Source of the DNA: an uncultured Bacteroidota bacterium
GTDB taxonomy: Bacteria > Bacteroidota > Bacteroidia > Chitinophagales > LD1
DNA: 40,604 nucleotides
Direction of reading: 5' to 3'
Assembly: GCA_903861145.1 (NCBI GenBank)
Contig: CAIOTH010000094.1
Span: forward strand, 1-40,604
In this document: one piece after another, positions 1-5,725 of the stretch
Layout of the letters: each line of letters begins with the position of its first letter
How positions within the stretch are numbered: position 1 is the first letter of the stretch
Position numbers and translations under genes: made by a program
Notes under the pieces: model-generated
Told to the model about the DNA's origin: nothing
What the model saw: the letters and a program-made list of their open reading frames with translations, nothing else
Database searches by the model: none

Positions 1-1
1 C

Positions 2-265
2 CCGCTCGATATCGATGCCATTATCAGCTCAGTTAAAAAGACCAACCGCCTTATTATATTAGATGAAAGCTGGCCTTTCAGCTCCATCGCCTCCGAAATC
101 ACCTTCCAGGTGCAGCGCTACGGGTTCGATTATTTAGATGCCCCCATCCGCCGCGTTTGCTCTACCGATACCTCCATGCACTACGCCCCTAATTTAGTTG
201 AGGCATATCTACCAACCGTAGCCAAAATTATTGAAGCTGCAAAGGAGGTCAGTTACAAAGGATAA
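2..265 (+). CDS. pdhB: Pyruvate dehydrogenase E1 component, beta subunit (C-terminal fragment)
   Basis: The frame is open from the window edge and ends at TAA 263-265, giving 87 residues. It reads as the transketolase C-terminal domain of an E1 beta subunit: PLDIDAIISSVKKTNRL, then ILDESWPF, then YLDAPIRRV, and MHYAPNLVEAYLP near the end. These are the usual landmarks of the family in the usual order. E1 beta works with E1 alpha in the thiamine-diphosphate-dependent decarboxylation of pyruvate that feeds acetyl-CoA into the TCA cycle, in the cytoplasm. The 5' part, including the thiamine-site contacts, lies outside the window. A branched-chain 2-oxoacid dehydrogenase beta subunit is the main alternative; the fragment alone does not fully separate the two. 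It is convergent with the next gene, with only 12 nt between the stop codons. Confidence 0.8.
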   Translation, partial: PLDIDAIISSVKKTNRLIILDESWPFSSIASEITFQVQRYGFDYLDAPIRRVCSTDTSMHYAPNLVEAYLPTVAKIIEAAKEVSYKG

Positions 266-277
266 TCTCCTTTATAA

Positions 278-616
278 TCACTCTTTTCTCTTCACACCAC
301 AAACATAAAGTCTATTTTTACCCGGAGATGTGTAGTAGTTCTTGACGTCAACGAAAGCGATGGAGCAGCCATGATTTGCCACCGTTTTTTTTATCCTTTC
401 AATGGTTGCAGCGTCTAAATCAGTAACATTTTTTCCTGACCCATCTACAAACCATTCCCCTCCACAAATTTCAAGAGTATCATTCCATTTTAGCTTATGA
501 AGTTCCATTACTATTACATCTCCCCATTTAGTAGAATCTAAATTTCCTTGGGGTATCTGTGCAGCAGTGCATTTATTTAAAAAAAGAAGCAATATGAAGA
601 TTCCTGTGATTTTCAT
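278..616 (-). CDS. Small secreted protein of unknown function
   Basis: This 112-residue protein is not recognised. Residues 1-19 form a signal peptide (MKITGIFILLLFLNKCTAA) with probable cleavage after TAA, so the mature protein of about 93 residues is probably periplasmic. A cysteine at position 16 lies too deep and in the wrong context for a convincing lipobox, although a lipoprotein is not fully excluded. The mature part has Cys51, Cys84 and Cys106 and no motif I can name. Its stop is 12 nt from the convergent pdhB stop. It lies downstream of the monooxygenase gene on the same strand, 109 nt away, so it may have its own promoter. Confidence 0.6.
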   Translation of the reverse strand: MKITGIFILLLFLNKCTAAQIPQGNLDSTKWGDVIVMELHKLKWNDTLEICGGEWFVDGSGKNVTDLDAATIERIKKTVANHGCSIAFVDVKNYYTSPGKNRLYVCGVKRKE

Positions 617-725
617 ATTATGAAATTGCTATTAAGAAAGATTTTAGCTCACTCCTTTATATTTTTGTGCGCTTTTCGGTAAATAAAAAATGCATTAATC
701 ATAATCATCATAAAAAATCAGCGTC

Positions 726-2192
726 CTATTGCCTTTGCAATTCATATTTCTCCGGTTCAAACTTCTTAGTCCTTTTCATAAACGTAAAAGTAAAGCCCGG
801 CCACAGTGTAACGTTCTTACCGCTTTTAGTTTGATACCAACTCACGCAACCACCGCTCTGCCACACTGTTCTGCTTAGCTTATCCTGTATATCATCATTG
901 TAGGCGCTCTCCACTTCCTTCTTCACATCCACAAACTTCAGGCCCTCGCTCTTCATCAGTTTCATAGCCTCCATAATATAGTGCACCTGCGCCTCAATCA
1001 TCAAAATCATCGAGCTATGCCCAAGGCCTATATTAGGCCCCACCACCATAAAAAAATTCGGAAAGCCCGCTACACTCGTACCTAAATAAGCTTCTGCTCC
1101 ATCACGCCACGCATCATTCAGCTTCAATCCGTTTTTACCCTGCAAGTCAAACATCACAACACCATCCGCAGCCTGAAAGCCCGTGGCAAAAATGATGGCG
1201 TCAAAATCATGCTGCACACCATCTTTGGTTTTTATACCGCTGGCATTCATTGTATCAATATGCTCGGTAATCAAATGCACATTATTTCTTAACAGCGCGG
1301 GGTAATAATCATTGCTAATTAAAACCCGCTTACAGCCCATAATGTAATTAGGTGTCAACTTCTTCCGCAAAGTTTCATCGGGCACACTCCTCTTTAAATA
1401 AAACGAAGCCAGTTTACTTGCCAACTTCAATATGCCTGGCCTGCGTGTAAAACCCAAAGCCATCATCTCGTGCACCCAATACAAACGCCACCGGTAAAAA
1501 CTGCGCATAAAAGGCAACCGGTTATATACTCCTCGTCTAAACCCCGATATCTCTGCATCCGGTTTAGGCATTATCCACGGCGGCGTGCGCTGAAACAATT
1601 GTAGCTCCTTAACCACCGGTGCAATGGCGGGCACAATTTGTATAGCACTGGCACCGGTACCAATTACACCTACCGTTTTATTAGCTAGCTCATAACTTTT
1701 ATCCCACCGAGCACTGTGAAACTTTTCTCCCTTAAAATCACCAATGCCCTTAATATCCGGCAAGGCCGGCTGGCTCAAACCACCCGCGCACGAAATAACC
1801 GACTTCGCACTATACACCTTTCCATTACTATCAGTAACCGTCCACAAACCCGTAGCCTCATCAAACACAGCCTTGGCAACACTGGTGTTAAGTTGTATGT
1901 ATTTGTTGATGTCATACTTCTCAGCACAGTTATCCAAATACTTCAAAATCTCCCCCTGCCGACTAAACACCTTACTCCAATTCGCATTCGGCTCAAACGA
2001 GTACGAGTATAAATGCGACTCCACATCGCAAGCCGCACCGGGGTAAGCATTATCGTACCAGGTACCACCCAAATGTCCGTTACGCTCAAGTATTATAAAG
2101 TTGCTAAATCCGGCTTTCTTTAGCTGTATGGCTACGCAAATACCCGCAAAGCCCGCACCTATTATAAGCTGCTCGTAACTGTTATTGTTCAT
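726..2192 (-). CDS. Flavin-containing (Baeyer-Villiger type) monooxygenase
   Basis: A 488-residue cytoplasmic FAD/NADPH monooxygenase of usual length for the class. It has the N-terminal FAD Rossmann motif GAGFAG (12-17), the GTWYDNAYPGAACDVESH block after it (43-60), the Baeyer-Villiger fingerprint FKGEKFHSARWD (153-164, matching FxGxxxHxxxWD) and the second, NADPH-binding Rossmann motif GTGASA (178-183). ATGF near residue 335 is the conserved link back to the FAD domain. Members insert one oxygen from O2 into ketones, or oxidise N and S atoms; the substrate here cannot be told. A promoter-like TATATTCG lies only 4 nt upstream of the ATG, suggesting a leaderless or near-leaderless mRNA. The gap to the upstream coiled-coil gene is 52 nt, so co-transcription is also possible. 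Confidence 0.88.
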   Translation of the reverse strand: MNNNSYEQLIIGAGFAGICVAIQLKKAGFSNFIILERNGHLGGTWYDNAYPGAACDVESHLYSYSFEPNANWSKVFSRQGEILKYLDNCAEKYDINKYIQLNTSVAKAVFDEATGLWTVTDSNGKVYSAKSVISCAGGLSQPALPDIKGIGDFKGEKFHSARWDKSYELANKTVGVIGTGASAIQIVPAIAPVVKELQLFQRTPPWIMPKPDAEISGFRRGVYNRLPFMRSFYRWRLYWVHEMMALGFTRRPGILKLASKLASFYLKRSVPDETLRKKLTPNYIMGCKRVLISNDYYPALLRNNVHLITEHIDTMNASGIKTKDGVQHDFDAIIFATGFQAADGVVMFDLQGKNGLKLNDAWRDGAEAYLGTSVAGFPNFFMVVGPNIGLGHSSMILMIEAQVHYIMEAMKLMKSEGLKFVDVKKEVESAYNDDIQDKLSRTVWQSGGCVSWYQTKSGKNVTLWPGFTFTFMKRTKKFEPEKYELQRQ

Positions 2193-2196
2193 AAGG

Positions 2197-2204
2197 CGAA
2201 TATA
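2197..2204 (-). promoter_or_regulatory. Candidate -7 element (TATATTCG) of the monooxygenase
   Basis: On the minus strand TATATTCG fits the Bacteroidota -7 consensus TAnnTTTG with one change. It ends 4 nt before the ATG at 2192, so transcription would begin at or next to the start codon. No good TTTG -33 element is visible at the expected distance. Confidence 0.35.
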
Positions 2205-2244
2205 GATTTATTGCCTAAACGATTTATCGTAGTGGGGCGATGGT

Positions 2245-2616
2245 TCACAAATACTTACTCTCATCCTTCATCACCCTTAAATAATTAGTGCGGCTTTTCT
2301 TCTCCCGCTTAATCGCAGCTTTTAAAGTGGCTATAATACTTTCCACCAGCTTCTCACTATTCTTCCCCGCATGCGTAGCCATAATAATCAAACCATCGCG
2401 GGTAAAGTCTTCCAAATCGCGCTCGGTGCGTTTTATTTCCTTTTCAATTTGCGCAAACTCCTTTTTAGCATCATTGTAAAGTATCAATGCCATTTCTTTG
2501 CGCAGCGGCGTAAACTCCCTGGTAAACTCCTCTTCAGTAATTATCCCCGACCGCAAATCCTTATGCAGGTTCTCCAGGTCCTCATCAATTTCGTTCAGGC
2601 GCTTTTCTCCTTTCAT
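2245..2616 (-). CDS. Small coiled-coil protein of unknown function
   Basis: A charged, all-helical protein of 123 residues from the chosen start (MKGEKRLNEIDEDLENL). It has heptad-like Glu/Lys-rich stretches over most of the first 80 residues, then a short nonpolar segment (DGLIIMATHAG), then a basic tail. No signal peptide, no convincing membrane segment and no named domain is seen. An ATG 57 nt further upstream (2673) would add MVNCLWFRHHNKKVHEATA. I prefer the inner start because the extension does not resemble the helical body, but the outer one cannot be excluded. It lies directly upstream of the monooxygenase on the same strand. Confidence 0.5.
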   Translation of the reverse strand: MKGEKRLNEIDEDLENLHKDLRSGIITEEEFTREFTPLRKEMALILYNDAKKEFAQIEKEIKRTERDLEDFTRDGLIIMATHAGKNSEKLVESIIATLKAAIKREKKSRTNYLRVMKDESKYL

Positions 2617-2715
2617 GGCTGTTGCTTCATGCACTTTTTTGTTATGATGCCGAAACCAAAGGCAATTTACCATAAAGCGTACAAAGAAAATACAGCAGCC
2701 CCGGCCACCTGCATC

Positions 2716-2743
2716 CCCTCTCTATCGCTTGCGATGGAGAGGG
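2716..2743. repeat. Palindromic intergenic element (13-bp stem)
   Basis: CCCTCTCTATCGC at 2716-2728 pairs with GCGATGGAGAGGG at 2731-2743 across a TT turn, with a single T-G wobble. It is followed by TGACGAGCGAATCGATGTCG, more GC-rich than the surroundings. The element lies between the divergent coiled-coil and acetyltransferase genes. A downstream T-run typical of intrinsic terminators is missing, and it is not downstream of a gene, so a dispersed REP-like palindromic element is more likely than a terminator. Only one copy is present in the window. Confidence 0.5.
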
Positions 2744-2786
2744 TGACGAGCGAATCGATGTCGGGTGAGGCCCGGCTGTTCGGCAT

Positions 2787-2816
2787 TTTGACTTCGCACA
2801 TTAACCCTTAATTTCG
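2787..2816 (+). promoter_or_regulatory. Candidate Bacteroidota promoter for the GNAT gene
   Basis: TTTG (2787-2790), an 18-nt spacer and TAATTTCG (2809-2816) fit the TTTG / TAnnTTTG promoter type of this phylum with one change in the -7 element. The element ends 6 nt before the ATG at 2823, so the predicted transcription start falls on the start codon and the mRNA would be leaderless. Confidence 0.45.
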
Positions 2817-2822
2817 CGTCTG

Positions 2823-3383
2823 ATGCTCACAATCAATTTTAACCCATTTCCGGATTTAATGTCAGACCGGTTATTACTCCGCCGGGTAACCGCTAATGAT
2901 GTCGAGGGCATGATAGCCCTACGCGGCAATCCCGAAAACTTGAAATACCTGCCACGCCCCTTGATTACAACGCAAGAGCAAGCGCTGGAATTTATGAACC
3001 GGACTGACACTATGATTGACAACAACCATGGCATCAATTGGGCCATTACCCTAAAAGGAAATCCGCAATTTATTGGCACCGCCGGCATTTACGCTATACA
3101 GCCCGAACACCACCGCGCCGATATAGGCTACATGCTTTTACCCGAATACCGGTGCAAAGGCATAGTTACCGAAGCCATAGGCCTAATGTTAAACTACGGC
3201 TTTAACCAATTGCAACTGCATTCTATCGGCGCCGTTATTGATCCGGCCAACGCCGCCTCCGAACGCGTTCTTCAAAAAAACGGCTTTGTAAAAGAAGCCC
3301 ACTTCATTGAGAACGAATATTACAATGGCGTTTATTACGACAGTGTAATCTATTCTCTTCTTAAAAGAAATTACGGGAAGTAG
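2823..3383 (+). CDS. GNAT N-acetyltransferase, RimJ/RimL-like
   Basis: A 186-residue single-domain GNAT acetyltransferase of the RimJ/RimL (Acetyltransf_3) type, cytoplasmic. The N-terminus shows the family opening (SDRLLLRRVTANDVEGM). The centre has DIGYMLLPEYRCKGIVTEA, the strand 4 / acetyl-CoA loop region where Q/RxxGxG/A is usual; here it reads RCKGIV, slightly relaxed. The C-terminal part has the usual ANAASERVLQKNGFVKEA segment. The acceptor could be a protein N-terminus, an antibiotic or a small amine. The ATG at 2823 gives the expected family N-terminus (NFNPFPDL before SDRLLLR); the inner Met13 would remove it. Confidence 0.85.
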   Translation: MLTINFNPFPDLMSDRLLLRRVTANDVEGMIALRGNPENLKYLPRPLITTQEQALEFMNRTDTMIDNNHGINWAITLKGNPQFIGTAGIYAIQPEHHRADIGYMLLPEYRCKGIVTEAIGLMLNYGFNQLQLHSIGAVIDPANAASERVLQKNGFVKEAHFIENEYYNGVYYDSVIYSLLKRNYGK

Positions 3384-3530
3384 AATCCAAAGGCCCTCTA
3401 CCACAAAGAAAAATCATTATTGGCAACTCTCGCATTCTTCCGCATTTCCACTCCGTGCCTCCGTGCGCCACTATATTCCACCCTCGTTTGCCGAATTATC
3501 GATTTCGCAACGCACACACCCTTCCAAAAG

Positions 3531-3600
3531 TGTTAATAAGCCGTGGAAAACCTGTTGATAACGCAACATCTTATCCACTCCAAACGTTTATTTAATATTA
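3531..3600. promoter_or_regulatory. Cluster of DnaA-box-like sites next to an AT-rich stretch
   Basis: Within 50 bp there are TTATCCACT (3571-3579, plus), TTATCAACA (3553-3561, minus), TTTTCCACG (3542-3550, minus) and TTATTAACA (3531-3539, minus). Each is one or two changes from the TTATCCACA DnaA box. They are followed by a run of almost only A and T (3586-3604). The layout resembles a DnaA-regulated promoter or a small unwinding region. The 373-bp gap between the GNAT gene and mraZ is the longest gene-free stretch on this side of the dcw operon; its first part (3384-3530) shows nothing I recognise. Confidence 0.3.
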
Positions 3601-3604
3601 ATTA

Positions 3605-3619
3605 CCACTTTTTCCCACA
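3605..3619 (-). promoter_or_regulatory. Upstream pair of MraZ-box-like GTGG repeats (minus strand)
   Basis: Read on the minus strand this is TGTGG, 5 nt, AGTGG: two boxes with the same 10-bp period as the three plus-strand boxes at 3688-3712, but in opposite orientation and about 80 bp further upstream. It may be an auxiliary site for MraZ. Confidence 0.35.
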
Positions 3620-3687
3620 GCCAAAAAGCCCGTTATTACTACATTTTAGGCTAAAACTTGGTTGTTGAAAAATAAATTGTATACTTT

Positions 3688-3712
3688 AGTGGTATACTGT
3701 GGTAATAAGTGG
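3688..3712 (+). promoter_or_regulatory. Candidate MraZ operator: three GTGG boxes at 10-bp spacing
   Basis: AGTGG (3688-3692), TGTGG (3698-3702) and AGTGG (3708-3712) recur with an exact 10-bp period, each followed by a 5-nt AT-rich spacer, 45 bp before the mraZ start. MraZ operators known from E. coli (TGGGN repeats) and Mollicutes (AAAGTGK repeats) also have about one box per helical turn. The boxes cover the position expected for the -33 promoter element, which would suit repression of the whole dcw operon by its first gene product. Confidence 0.65.
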
Positions 3713-3722
3713 GATTTCAATT

Positions 3723-3730
3723 TACATTTG
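3723..3730 (+). promoter_or_regulatory. -7 element (TACATTTG) of the dcw operon promoter
   Basis: TACATTTG matches the Bacteroidota -7 consensus TAnnTTTG exactly. A start about 5-7 nt downstream would give mraZ a leader of roughly 20 nt. The -33 position is occupied by the GTGG boxes rather than by TTTG, which suggests the promoter is weak or regulated at that site. Confidence 0.55.
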
Positions 3731-3756
3731 TGACAATTAACAACGACTAAAAAATC

Positions 3757-4227
3757 ATGGCTTTCCGCGGACAATACGATTGCACAATGGACGACAAAGG
3801 GCGCATTAAAATGCCTTCTGCGTTGCGTAAGCAATTTGCCACCGAGGATGGAAACAAATTCATGATTGCCAAAGACATTGAAGATTGCCTGGTGGTATAC
3901 CCCATGAAAACCTGGGAGAAACAAGAGGCCACGCTGCAAAAGCTAAACCCCTTTAACACAGCCCACCAAAAATTCATCAACGCCATTACAGTTGGCTTAA
4001 CCGAAGTTGAAATGGATAGTGCCGATAGGTTCCTGGTATCGCGGAGCCTTACAAAATATTTGGGCACCGGTAAGGATATTGTAATGAAAGGCAAGTTCGA
4101 CCGTATTCAGGTTTGGGAAGCCGGTAAATACGAGCAGTACACGCAAGGCAATATTTCTAACATTCAGGGGCTTGCAGATGAAGCTGCTGCATATCTCGAT
4201 ACGCTGAATGAAGAAAAAGGAAAATGA
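3757..4227 (+). CDS. mraZ: Transcriptional regulator MraZ
   Basis: A 156-residue MraZ, the usual first gene of dcw clusters; a DNA-binding protein made of two tandem SpoVT/AbrB-like halves that forms ring-shaped oligomers. The first half has the signature DDKGRIKMPSALR (12-24). In the second half the matching loop reads MDSADRFLVSRSL and lacks the usual GR, so it is degenerate. In E. coli MraZ represses its own operon. The gene sits behind a candidate operator of GTGG boxes at 10-bp spacing. Its last 20 nt overlap the start of rsmH, which implies translational coupling. Confidence 0.95.
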   Translation: MAFRGQYDCTMDDKGRIKMPSALRKQFATEDGNKFMIAKDIEDCLVVYPMKTWEKQEATLQKLNPFNTAHQKFINAITVGLTEVEMDSADRFLVSRSLTKYLGTGKDIVMKGKFDRIQVWEAGKYEQYTQGNISNIQGLADEAAAYLDTLNEEKGK

Positions 4228-5155
4228 AAACGGGCCTGCTAAACAGGCACAGGGAGAATATCACACGTCCGTTCTTTTACATGAATGTATTGAAGGTTTA
4301 GCCATAAAGCCAGATGGGGTTTATGTCGACGTTACTTTCGGTGGTGGCGGCCATTCGGCAGCCATATTGCAAAAGCTGGGCAAAAAAGGAAAACTTTTTG
4401 CCTTCGACCAGGACGCGGATGCCTTAAACAACGCACCGGCCGATGAACGCTTTACACTGATACACGCCAACTTCAGAAACCTGAAAAGGTTTTTGCGCGT
4501 GCACAATGTGCCCGGTGTAGATGGCATACTGGCCGACCTTGGTGTTAGCAGCTGGCAGTTTGATACCGCCGAACGCGGTTTCAGTTACCGGTTTGATGGC
4601 CCGTTGGATATGCGGATGAACCGGTTGACCGAAAAAACTGCAGCAACCGTGCTAAACACCTACAGCGCCGACGACCTGCAGAAAATGTTTGGCGAATACG
4701 GCGAAGTAAGGAACGCAAAAACACTGGCCAACGCCATTGTGGATTTAAGAAGCAGTCAGCCGATTGAAACCATTGCCGACCTGAAAAGTATAGCAGAGCA
4801 AAACCGGATGGGTGAAGCACACAAGTACTTAGCCCAGGTTTTTCAGGCAATAAGGATTGAAGTGAACGATGAGCTGGGGGCCTTAAAGGATTTTTTGCAG
4901 CAAAGTGTTGAGGTTTTGAATCCGAGCGGGCGATTGGTGGTTTTAACCTTCCACAGTTTAGAAGACCGGTTAGTGAAGAACCTAATTAAGAATGGAAATT
5001 TTGAAGATGAACCAGCCAAGGATTTTTTCGGTCATTTCAAATTGAACTTAAAGGCAGTAAACAAAAAGCCAATAACGGCAACAAACGAAGAACTAAAGCA
5101 AAACTCAAGGTCGCGTAGTGCAAAATTGAGAGTAGCAGAAAAGATAAAGGATTAG
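4208..5155 (+). CDS. rsmH: 16S rRNA (cytosine(1402)-N(4))-methyltransferase RsmH
   Basis: A 315-residue SAM-dependent methyltransferase (MraW/RsmH) that methylates N4 of C1402 in the decoding site of 16S rRNA. Family motifs: the SAM-binding DVTFGGGGHS (41-50), DLGVSSWQFD (110-119) followed by RGFSYRFDGPLDMRM, and TFHSLEDRLVK in the C-terminal third. Length is close to the E. coli protein. The only in-frame start before the conserved YHTSVLLHE block is the ATG at 4208, inside mraZ, giving a Lys/Glu-rich N-terminal extension of about 17 residues. Second gene of the dcw operon, overlapping mraZ by 20 nt. Confidence 0.96.
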   Translation: MKKKENENGPAKQAQGEYHTSVLLHECIEGLAIKPDGVYVDVTFGGGGHSAAILQKLGKKGKLFAFDQDADALNNAPADERFTLIHANFRNLKRFLRVHNVPGVDGILADLGVSSWQFDTAERGFSYRFDGPLDMRMNRLTEKTAATVLNTYSADDLQKMFGEYGEVRNAKTLANAIVDLRSSQPIETIADLKSIAEQNRMGEAHKYLAQVFQAIRIEVNDELGALKDFLQQSVEVLNPSGRLVVLTFHSLEDRLVKNLIKNGNFEDEPAKDFFGHFKLNLKAVNKKPITATNEELKQNSRSRSAKLRVAEKIKD

Positions 5156-5176
5156 GAAAAGTAAAAACAAAAAGCA

Positions 5177-5584
5177 GTGGCAGACGAAATTGAATTAGGA
5201 ACGCAAAGCACAGAGGAACAAAAAGCCAACCCACAGGTTGAGCCTACGGTTGCCCCTAAGCAGCGCGGCCTTGCGTCACTGCTCGGCAAGCTTGATTCGG
5301 TTAGCGAAACAGGTTTGAAAAAAGTTTTGTTCAACATGCCGTTTGTGCTTTTCCTGGTAATGCTGGCTGCCTTACATATTGCAAGCAATCACATGGCCGA
5401 AAATTATGCACGCCGCATTACCAAAACCGAAAAAGAAGTAAAGCTTTTACGCTGGCAATATATGAACACCGCATCGGGCCTTATGCTTAGAAGTAAGCAA
5501 AGCCGCGTTGCAAAAATGGTTGACACACTCGGGGTTAAAGAACTAAGAATTCCACCCTTCAAAATTGAAGTAAAACAGGATTAA
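5177..5584 (+). CDS. ftsL: FtsL-like cell division protein (Bacteroidota type)
   Basis: A 135-residue bitopic membrane protein with the architecture and position of FtsL: a cytoplasmic N-terminal region of about 50 residues, one membrane segment (about 53-70, NMPFVLFLVMLAALHIA), then a periplasmic coiled coil (TKTEKEVKLLRWQYMNTAS) and a conserved tail (GVKELRIPPFKIEVK). The tail is typical of the Bacteroidota FtsL-like family, which is hard to align with E. coli FtsL. FtsL joins FtsQ and FtsB in the complex that activates FtsW and FtsI. The start is GTG at 5177, the first start after the rsmH stop (gap 21 nt). No separate FtsB is in the cluster. Confidence 0.85.
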   Translation: MADEIELGTQSTEEQKANPQVEPTVAPKQRGLASLLGKLDSVSETGLKKVLFNMPFVLFLVMLAALHIASNHMAENYARRITKTEKEVKLLRWQYMNTASGLMLRSKQSRVAKMVDTLGVKELRIPPFKIEVKQD

Positions 5585-5588
5585 CACA

Positions 5589-5720
5589 ATGCTTATAAAG
5601 ATGGTGCCTTACTATCCGGGTAATATGCGACAAACGCACCGGGTAACCCACCACCTTAATGTAGCATCAAACATATCTTATGTACTTACCCAACCCCGGT
5701 TGGCAAAGGCAAAAAGATAA
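5589..5720 (+). CDS. Possible small protein in the ftsL-ftsI gap (43 residues)
   Basis: An open frame of 43 codons (ATG 5589, TAA 5718-5720) fits the gap exactly: 4 nt after the ftsL stop and 5 nt before the ftsI ATG. It begins MLIKMVPYYPGNMRQ and ends with a basic tail (QPRLAKAKR). It is basic overall, with five prolines and histidines clustered at THRVTHH, and no membrane segment. A second in-frame ATG at 5601 would give 39 residues. The tight spacing is what a translated operon member would show, but an untranslated linker of 141 nt that happens to be open is also possible. I recognise no homologue. Confidence 0.35.
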   Translation: MLIKMVPYYPGNMRQTHRVTHHLNVASNISYVLTQPRLAKAKR

Positions 5721-5725
5721 GCACT

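Noticed and set aside
2371-2811. 146-codon plus-strand frame opposite the coiled-coil gene
   Set aside because: It is antisense to a better frame, runs through the palindromic element, and its protein has no recognisable or structured pattern.
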